Source: Hungatella_A sp034142505
Lineage (GTDB): Bacteria; Bacillota; Clostridia; Lachnospirales; Lachnospiraceae
Direction of reading: 5' to 3'
Length of the DNA: 64,000 nucleotides
Assembly: GCA_034142505.1 (NCBI GenBank)
Contig: JAWZDV010000052.1
Span: forward strand, 92,453 to 156,452
Positions 58,081-64,000 of this stretch are shown piece by piece. Made by a program: the position numbers and the translations under genes. Positions within the stretch are counted from its first letter, which is position 1, and each line of letters opens with the position of its first letter. The notes beneath the pieces are model-generated. The model had not been told where the DNA came from. It did not search any database and was given only the letters and a program-made list of their open reading frames with translations.

Positions 58081-59622
58081 TTGAACGGTAATAATATTGT
58101 AGAACTGGAACATATCACAAAAGTGTTTCCCAATGTAATTGCCAATGACGACATATGTTTATCAGTCAGAGAAGGAGAGATACATTCCATTGCCGGTGAG
58201 AACGGTGCCGGAAAATCGACTTTAATGAATATTTTATACGGTCTGTATCAGCCGGAGCAGGGAGTCATCAAACTGAGGGGCAAGGAGACAAAAATCTCCT
58301 CCCCCAGCGATTCGATCGCACTGGGAATCGGCATGGTGCACCAGCATTTCATGCTGATTCCAAAATTAACAGTCACACAGAATATTATATTAGGGATGGA
58401 GACAGGAACAAAAGTAAAGATTGATTACAGAATAGCGGTAGAGCAGGTTAAAATGCTTTCTGAACAATATGGAATGAATATTGAACCGGAGGCGAAAGTG
58501 TCAGAGATTTCCGTACCAATGCAGCAGAGAGTGGAAATCTTAAAAGTACTTTACCGCAAAGCTGAAATTTTGATTTTTGATGAGCCAACAGCAGTCCTTA
58601 CGCCACAAGAAATAGAAGAATTCTGCCAGATCATGGAACGCTTAAAAGGACAGGGGAAGACAATTATTTTTATCAGTCATAAGCTGGCGGAAGTGATGAA
58701 GGTCAGTGACCGAATTTCAGTCATGAGAAGAGGACAGATCAGGGGAACCGTTGATGTCTCGGAGACAAATGAGAAAGATTTAGCAGTCCGAATGGTCGGA
58801 CATGAAATCTCCCTGGGTGGAGGGGAGAGAATAGCGGTAAAGGATAACAGCGTGCTATTAGAGATAGAGAACTTGGTCTGCAAGGAGCATGGTGTGACCC
58901 GGCTGGACTCGTTAAATTTGTCTGTCCGGCGGGGAGAGATCATAGGTGTGGCAGGTGTAGATGGGAATGGCCAGGAGGAACTGGTAAATGCTATCTGTGG
59001 GAAAATGATACCAGAGAACGGAAAAATGGAGTTTTTAGGCCATAACATCGTCGGAAAATCCGTAAAGTCTATCAAAAAAATGGGGATGGGCGTCATTTAT
59101 GAAGATCGCCATAAGGACGGTCTCGTGCTTCCGTATACGGTTCAACAGAACTTAATGCTGGGATATCAGGATGAAAAAAAATATTTAAAGCATGGTATTT
59201 TTATCAATTTTGAAAAATTGCGGAAGAATGCCGAACGTCTTACGGAAGAATTTGATATTCGCTGTGGTTCATTGGATGCGCCTGCGTCCACTCTCTCAGG
59301 AGGAAATCAACAGAAAATTATTTTGGCCAGAGAGATGGATGCGGATCCTGAATTGATTATGGCAGTTCAGCCTACCCGCGGCCTTGACTTGGGTGCCATA
59401 GAATTCGTCCACCAGAAGCTGGTGGATGCAAGAAATAATGGGAAAGGAATCTTGCTGCTTTCCTTGGAACTAGATGAGATCTTACAACTTAGCGACCGGA
59501 TTGCAGTTATATTTAAAGGAAAGATCGTCAAGGTCCTTGAGAACCGGGGAGCAACAAAAGAGGAACTGGGAATGTATATGCTTGGAATCGGAGAGGGGGC
59601 AGAACATGGAGAAAACAAGTAA
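58081..59622 (+). CDS. Nucleoside ABC transporter ATP-binding protein (double domain)
   Basis: A 513-residue ATPase with two fused domains, as in NupA/YufO. The first has Walker A GENGAGKST (about 39-47) and Walker B LIFDEPTAVLTP (about 164). The second has GVDGNGQEEL in place of Walker A and signature LSGGNQQK (about 405), with AVQPTRGLDLG as Walker B. The start is TTG 58081 with GAAGGAGG seven bases upstream. Confidence 0.93.
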   Translation: MNGNNIVELEHITKVFPNVIANDDICLSVREGEIHSIAGENGAGKSTLMNILYGLYQPEQGVIKLRGKETKISSPSDSIALGIGMVHQHFMLIPKLTVTQNIILGMETGTKVKIDYRIAVEQVKMLSEQYGMNIEPEAKVSEISVPMQQRVEILKVLYRKAEILIFDEPTAVLTPQEIEEFCQIMERLKGQGKTIIFISHKLAEVMKVSDRISVMRRGQIRGTVDVSETNEKDLAVRMVGHEISLGGGERIAVKDNSVLLEIENLVCKEHGVTRLDSLNLSVRRGEIIGVAGVDGNGQEELVNAICGKMIPENGKMEFLGHNIVGKSVKSIKKMGMGVIYEDRHKDGLVLPYTVQQNLMLGYQDEKKYLKHGIFINFEKLRKNAERLTEEFDIRCGSLDAPASTLSGGNQQKIILAREMDADPELIMAVQPTRGLDLGAIEFVHQKLVDARNNGKGILLLSLELDEILQLSDRIAVIFKGKIVKVLENRGATKEELGMYMLGIGEGAEHGENK

Positions 59623-60685
59623 ACTGCAAAAGAACCTGATGAACCTCTATGTATCAGTAATTGCTCTGACATTATCCATCCTTACCGGCGGTATTATTGT
59701 GGCGGCCCTTGGTATTAATCCCGTAAATACCTATACTGCACTGTTTCAGGGGGCCTTCGGAAGCATTTCAGCTCTGACCGGAACAATCAACCGCATGATA
59801 CCGATTATTCTTGCGGGACTTGCCATTGCACTGGCTAAAAAGGGATCAGTGTTTAACATTGGTGTAGATGGACAAATTGTATGCGGAGCTTTTGTATCGG
59901 CTTTGATTGGGGCAAATTTTGCATTGCCAAAAGTAATTCATCTGCCGCTTGCTTTAATAGGAGGGACAATGGCGGGTGTTTTGTGGTCTGTACTTCCTGC
60001 CTTTCTTAAAATGCGGAGAAATGTCAACGTGGTATTCAGCTGCATCATGCTAAATTATGTGGCAAAGTTTTTGGTAGTCTATCTGATGTACATCCCTACT
60101 ACATCCGATCGGTTCATGGGAGCTACGGCAAAGATACTGCCATCGGCTATGATTCCCAATATTTTGGGAGGCGCATACAAGATTAACGGGGGAATCCTTC
60201 TGGCTGTGCTGGCGGTAATTGGCTGTGCTGTATTTATTAGTAAAACAAAGCGCGGATATGAGATGCAGGCGGTAGGTATGAATCCAGATGCGGCCGGTTC
60301 TGCCGGTATTAATGTCAAGTTTAATATGTTTCTGGCACTGCTCATCAGCGGTGGACTTGCCGGTCTTGGCGGGGCACTCGAAACATGCGGTTCTACCTTC
60401 CGTATGTTTGAAACCTATAATCCAGGCTATATGCCCATGGGAATTGCAGTGGCTATGCTTGCCCACAATGATCCATATGCAATTCTGATAACAGCCTTTC
60501 TGTTTGCAGCCATGAAGAATGGGGCATCTATGATGCAGGTCTCAGTGGGAGTATCCGCACAGTTTGTATCCATCGTGCAAGGGTTAATTATCATTTTTAT
60601 CTGTTCGGAAAATTTAATCCACTGGCTGTTAGTCAAGGCCAAAGACCGTATGCGAAAGGGGGAGGCATTACATGGAAGTTGTTAG
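59606..60685 (+). CDS. Nucleoside ABC transporter permease 1
   Basis: A 359-residue permease of the BPD_transp_2/NupB type with about nine to ten helices, the transporter motif GLGGALETCGSTFRM near residue 255, and the conserved GSVFNIGVDGQI (about 85-96). ATG 59606 follows GAGAGGGGGC; the open frame extends upstream inside the ATPase gene without a ribosome-binding site. It overlaps both neighbours (17 and 14 bases). Confidence 0.93.
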   Translation: MEKTSKLQKNLMNLYVSVIALTLSILTGGIIVAALGINPVNTYTALFQGAFGSISALTGTINRMIPIILAGLAIALAKKGSVFNIGVDGQIVCGAFVSALIGANFALPKVIHLPLALIGGTMAGVLWSVLPAFLKMRRNVNVVFSCIMLNYVAKFLVVYLMYIPTTSDRFMGATAKILPSAMIPNILGGAYKINGGILLAVLAVIGCAVFISKTKRGYEMQAVGMNPDAAGSAGINVKFNMFLALLISGGLAGLGGALETCGSTFRMFETYNPGYMPMGIAVAMLAHNDPYAILITAFLFAAMKNGASMMQVSVGVSAQFVSIVQGLIIIFICSENLIHWLLVKAKDRMRKGEALHGSC

Positions 60686-61598
60686 ATATCTCGTGTTAGC
60701 GACCATACGTATGGGGATTCCTATTGCAATTACAACGGCTGGAGCCTGTCTTTCTGAAAAATCTGGTATTCTAAATATTGGATTGGAAGGAATTATGTCC
60801 ATGGGTGCTTTTGTAGCTGTTGTTGGTTCCTATTTGACAGGCGATCCCTGGATCGGTGTTCTATTTGCTATGATTGTTGGAGGACTTATCTCTGCGATTC
60901 ATGGTTTTGTGACTATTATATGCGGAGGTGGTCAGGGAGTCAGTTCCCAGTCTCTGGTACTTCTTGCTACCGGACTGTGCTCCGTAGGACTCCAGGCTGT
61001 TTTTAATCAAATGGGATTGTCTGCAACAGTTAACAATATCTCTACTACGGAGTTTTTGCGAGGCATTCCAGTGATTGGAGGATATTTAGCAGATTTATCC
61101 CCAATCGTCTATATCGCAGTATTGCTTTTACTTGGCATACATTATTTGCTTTATAAGACACCTATGGGACTTCGCATTATTGCCTGTGGTGAAAATCCAA
61201 AGGCTGCGGAGACAGCAGGCGTAAATGTAAATATGCTGCGGTTTATAGCAGTTATTATCAGCGGCGTGATTGGCGGTCTTGGAGGAGCTTTTCTCTCTGT
61301 TGGCTCCATGAATCTGTTTCAGGAAGGCATGGTAGCCGGTCGGGGATATTTGGCAGTGGGTGCCGTTATCATGGGAAAATGGACACCTGTGGGTGGATTT
61401 GCGGCGGCTATGTGTTTTGGTTTCTTTGATGCAGTGCAGCTGTATCTCCAGATTCTGCCACAGTCACCGATACCGCCTCAGTTTGTGCAAATGATACCTT
61501 ATGTAGCCAGTTTGATTGTGCTTACATTGACAGTAAAGAATGCGACAGGGCCAGCAGCCAGCGGAAAGTCGTATTCCAGAATTGCAGGAACCAGATAG
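60672..61598 (+). CDS. Nucleoside ABC transporter permease 2
   Basis: A 308-residue partner permease of the NupC type: SEKSGILNIGLEGIMSMGAF (about 29-48) and GVIGGLGGAFLSVGS (about 200-214), with about eight to nine helices. It overlaps permease 1. The two permeases, the ATPase and the lipoprotein make a complete BMP-type nucleoside importer. Confidence 0.93.
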   Translation: MEVVRYLVLATIRMGIPIAITTAGACLSEKSGILNIGLEGIMSMGAFVAVVGSYLTGDPWIGVLFAMIVGGLISAIHGFVTIICGGGQGVSSQSLVLLATGLCSVGLQAVFNQMGLSATVNNISTTEFLRGIPVIGGYLADLSPIVYIAVLLLLGIHYLLYKTPMGLRIIACGENPKAAETAGVNVNMLRFIAVIISGVIGGLGGAFLSVGSMNLFQEGMVAGRGYLAVGAVIMGKWTPVGGFAAAMCFGFFDAVQLYLQILPQSPIPPQFVQMIPYVASLIVLTLTVKNATGPAASGKSYSRIAGTR

Positions 61599-61603
61599 CG
61601 TTA

Positions 61604-61635
61604 ATACTGGCAGGTGTAGTTGCACCTGCCAGTAT
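61604..61635. repeat. Perfect 13-bp hairpin between permease and membrane protein gene
   Basis: ATACTGGCAGGTG (61604-61616) pairs perfectly with CACCTGCCAGTAT (61623-61635) around TAGTTG. No T-run follows, so it is probably an RNA-stabilising or processing stem, or a partial attenuator, that separates the importer genes from the downstream ones. Confidence 0.8.
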
Positions 61636-61662
61636 CAGTGAGAGTGAGAGGTGAAAAGAAAC

Positions 61663-62367
61663 ATGAAGGAGATGATAAGTGGAAATGAAGGACCAAAATG
61701 CAGGCTGGTGCAGCCGCCCCAAACACTTTTCGGAATCTTTGCTGTAAAAGGACTTGGCTTGTTTTGCTCCATGCTGCTGATCTCAGCAGGTATTGTGTTA
61801 TTTCTAAAATGCCGTTTGGGATCAGATCCCCAGACTCTTTTATATGATGGGATAAGCGTTTTCTGTGGAATATCATACTCCATGGCTGCAGGAATATATA
61901 GTTGGACTGTATTTTTAATTGCATTTTTGTTTGCAAGACAGTATTTTGGTTTCGGTACAGTCTTCAGTGCTCTGACTTTGAGCTTTTTTATTGGATTCTA
62001 TGAACGAGTATTTGGAAACATGGATTTTGAAGCTCTGTCTTATGGCTGGCGGGTAGTGATTATGGCAGCAGGCCAGGTAATAATGTCGATAGGAATGATG
62101 CTTTCTGTATGGATTGATTTTGGTATGGGATGCTCCTTAGCTCTGCTTTATAAAGTTTGTGATCTGACAGGAATCCAGTTTCGGGTCCTGAAAACTGGCA
62201 ATGATATTTTGTTTGCAGCTGTTGGTTTTTTTATGGGAGGAGTCCTCGGAATAGGAACTGTATTTTCTGCTCTTGTTACGGGTATTATGATGTCCTGGTT
62301 TCGAACTCTTCTGGATAGACATTTATTTCCCATGCCCAAACTGCCTGACAAAATCTTCCATAAATGA
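61663..62367 (+). CDS. YczE/YitT-family membrane protein
   Basis: A 234-residue protein with five to six membrane helices (about 25-45, 65-80, 90-110, 120-140, 150-170, 185-210). YczE/YyaS-type features are KCRLGSDPQTLLYDG (about 50-64) and GFYERVFG. ATG 61663 follows AGAGGTG; GTG 61651 is an alternative start. It lies in the nucleoside operon between importer and regulator; the transport role is unknown. Confidence 0.85.
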   Translation: MKEMISGNEGPKCRLVQPPQTLFGIFAVKGLGLFCSMLLISAGIVLFLKCRLGSDPQTLLYDGISVFCGISYSMAAGIYSWTVFLIAFLFARQYFGFGTVFSALTLSFFIGFYERVFGNMDFEALSYGWRVVIMAAGQVIMSIGMMLSVWIDFGMGCSLALLYKVCDLTGIQFRVLKTGNDILFAAVGFFMGGVLGIGTVFSALVTGIMMSWFRTLLDRHLFPMPKLPDKIFHK

Positions 62368-62373
62368 TATAAT
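62345..62373 (+). promoter_or_regulatory. Promoter of the LacI-family gene
   Basis: CTGACA (62345-62350), 17 bases, TATAAT (62368-62373), overlapping the end of the YczE-like gene. It would let the regulator and rpiB be expressed apart from the main operon. Confidence 0.7.
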
Positions 62374-62453
62374 ATTTATACAAACACAGACATGCAGCAG
62401 GGCAGTAAAAAATAAAATCCGGAGAATGGATTTGGTACAAGGTGGTATAAAAT

Positions 62454-63476
62454 ATGGTAACAATCCGGGATATTGCAATTGAGGCGAATGTCTCCATCGC
62501 AACCGTTTCCATGGCTTTGAATGGAAAGGACTGCATATCGGCCAAAACGACAAAAAAGGTGCTGGAGGCCGCCAGAAAATTGAATTATATTCCCAGTGTG
62601 TCTGCGCAGACCTTAAAGACGAGAAGGAGCCGGACTCTGGGCCTTGTTGTTGGAAACTTAAGCAATACGTACTTTTCTGATATCGTTTCTGCTGCTGAGG
62701 AAACAGCGCGGGCGTTGTCATATCAGTTGTTTATTTGCGATGCAGGAATGCGCATGGAGAATGCCATGGATTGTTTTCGGACCTTGCAGGCTCATAATGT
62801 GGATGGGATTTTATTCTCCTTGTCTATTCATGTGGATGATCAATTTGCTGAATTTGTAAAAGAGATTGTTGATCATGGTACCAAGATGATTTCATTGACC
62901 AGATGCATGGAAGTGCCGGAGGTGCCGATTGTGACATTTACGGATGAGGAGCAGGTATATACGATATTATCTGATCTGGTTGGGCTTGGACATCGGAGAG
63001 TGGGGGCTGTGGGCGGCCCAAAGGGGTCTTGGATGAATAAATCCCGTCTTGGAATATTTCGGCGTGTGATGAAGGCTAATGGTATTCTGGATGAGAGCTG
63101 CATTGCCTATTCCGCTTTGTCCATTGAAGAAGGCAAACAGGAGGCACTCAAGCTTCTCAAAAAACATCCGGATTTAACGGCAGTTTATGGAATTAATGAT
63201 ATGGTTGCACTGGGGATTTTGCTGGCGGCAGAAGAACTAGGAATGACGGTCCCCAGGGATTTGTCAATTGTTGGCTGTGACGGCATTCCTTATGTAATGT
63301 TTTCCTCACCAAAGATCACAACCGTGGCAACACCCCGGCGCGAGATTGGCCGTATGGCTGCCAAACGTCTGATTGATATGATAGAAGGTAATGAAATGGA
63401 ATCGACCCGGATCACTCTGATCCCCTGTGAAATTGTGAAAGGGGAATCCATCTGTGAACCGGGAATTCGTTCATGA
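62454..63476 (+). CDS. LacI-family transcriptional regulator
   Basis: A 340-residue repressor-type protein: an N-terminal LacI HTH with hinge helix (TIRDIAIEANVSIATVSMALNG, about 3-24; NYIPSVSAQTLKTRRSRTLG) and a periplasmic-binding-type sugar domain (about 60-335, LGLVVGNLSNTYFSDIV, TAVYGINDMVALGIL). It is likely to bind ribose or another pentose derivative and regulate the nucleoside operon. The palindrome at 53289 and the CG-centred sequence in the operon promoter are candidate sites. It has its own promoter. Confidence 0.93.
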   Translation: MVTIRDIAIEANVSIATVSMALNGKDCISAKTTKKVLEAARKLNYIPSVSAQTLKTRRSRTLGLVVGNLSNTYFSDIVSAAEETARALSYQLFICDAGMRMENAMDCFRTLQAHNVDGILFSLSIHVDDQFAEFVKEIVDHGTKMISLTRCMEVPEVPIVTFTDEEQVYTILSDLVGLGHRRVGAVGGPKGSWMNKSRLGIFRRVMKANGILDESCIAYSALSIEEGKQEALKLLKKHPDLTAVYGINDMVALGILLAAEELGMTVPRDLSIVGCDGIPYVMFSSPKITTVATPRREIGRMAAKRLIDMIEGNEMESTRITLIPCEIVKGESICEPGIRS

Positions 63477-63492
63477 GAGGGGATAGGATAAA

Positions 63493-63942
63493 ATGAAGAT
63501 CGGAATAGGCTGCGATCATGGTGGCTTTGATATGAAAGAACAGTTAAAAGAACGGCTGCTGGCTGAAGGATATGAGATTGCAGATCAGGGATGTTACACC
63601 TCCGATGAAGTCGATTATCCGAAGGCAGCCGGAAACTTGGCGACTGGGATTTTAGCTGCTCAATATGAATGTGGAATACTAGTATGCGGAACCGGAATCG
63701 GTATGAGTATTGCGGCCAACAAGATTCATGGAATACGGGCTGCGTTGGTTTCCGATGTCTATTCCGCCAGGATGGCTAAGGCCCACAACAATGCCAATAT
63801 TATAACTCTGGGCGCCAGGACACTGGGAATCGAACTTGCGTATGAACTGGTGATAGCATATTTGAGTGAAACATTTTTGGGAGGCAAGCATCAGAAGAGG
63901 GTGGAAATGATTAGGGATATAGAAAATTCCAAAAAACTGTGA
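63493..63942 (+). CDS. rpiB: Ribose-5-phosphate isomerase B / LacAB family
   Basis: A 149-residue protein with the signature KIGIGCDHGGFDMKEQLK (about 2-19), catalytic-type Cys in GILVCGTGIGMSIAANK (about 60-76) and HNNANIITLGAR (about 100-111). It interconverts ribose-5-phosphate and ribulose-5-phosphate, which fits the epimerase and transketolase encoded earlier in the operon. LacA/LacB-type galactose-6-phosphate activity is less likely in this context. The end of the window follows 58 bases later without a terminator in view. Confidence 0.95.
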   Translation: MKIGIGCDHGGFDMKEQLKERLLAEGYEIADQGCYTSDEVDYPKAAGNLATGILAAQYECGILVCGTGIGMSIAANKIHGIRAALVSDVYSARMAKAHNNANIITLGARTLGIELAYELVIAYLSETFLGGKHQKRVEMIRDIENSKKL

Positions 63943-64000
63943 CAGGATTCTGTAGGTTTGTCAAACATATGTTACAGTGAATGCAGATAATCATCCATTA

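Overview
The window looks like chromosomal DNA from a moderately GC-rich member of the Lachnospiraceae (Clostridia), possibly an Enterocloster/Hungatella-type gut anaerobe. The reasons are Gram-positive ribosome-binding sites (AGGAGG), the block ylxM-ffh-rpsP-khpA-rimM-trmD-rplS-lepB-rbgA-rnhB-yraN, many small Lachnospiraceae-type proteins, and consensus sigma-A promoters. The family assignment is an inference from gene content; no rRNA gene or species marker is present.

Layout. 1-3036: the end of a sensor kinase, then a GGDEF/LytS-type hybrid kinase with a SARP-type response regulator. 3128-13543: housekeeping block (rarA, ylxM-ffh, ribosomal and tRNA-modification genes, two signal peptidases, rbgA, rnhB, yraN, pgeF), with a candidate small RNA and two copies of a structured repeat. 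13631-20962: short accessory units (LysR with a split chromate-type transporter, XRE and RHH regulators, an iron alcohol dehydrogenase, a MerR-controlled ABC exporter). 21338-28940: a complete Yhf cluster (yhfZ, yhfY, yhfU, yhfT, php, yhfS, yhfX, yhfW), known from E. coli but of unknown function, here in a different gene order and with three matching candidate operators for YhfZ. 29022-33375: a chemoreceptor, a VOC protein, a uracil-DNA glycosylase family protein and an Rpn-type nuclease.

33432-46187: a Gram-positive Pel-type exopolysaccharide cluster. It begins with a promoter, a structured leader containing a tRNA-like fold, and an intrinsic terminator. The genes are an SDR-PelD fusion with an intact c-di-GMP I-site, pelE, a PelA-like deacetylase, pelF and pelG, then an overlapping tail of CotH kinase-like lipoprotein, VTC-like protein, DUF4956 membrane protein and DUF4832 protein. 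pelG has a puzzling dual-frame 3' end.

46362-53142: mixed single genes (Dabb, uppP, DUF3795, GNATs, a self-regulated membrane protein/XRE pair with a palindrome in its promoter, a third signal peptidase, an MBL protein, an EFR1 ferredoxin-flavodoxin and a lincosamide-nucleotidyltransferase-like protein). 53400-63942: a nucleoside/pentose operon (split transketolase, ribulose-phosphate epimerase, nucleoside hydrolase, BMP-type nucleoside ABC importer, YczE-like membrane protein, LacI regulator, RpiB) that would import nucleosides, cleave them and pass the ribose into the pentose phosphate pathway.

All functional calls come from reading motifs and overall similarity by eye; no database search was run.
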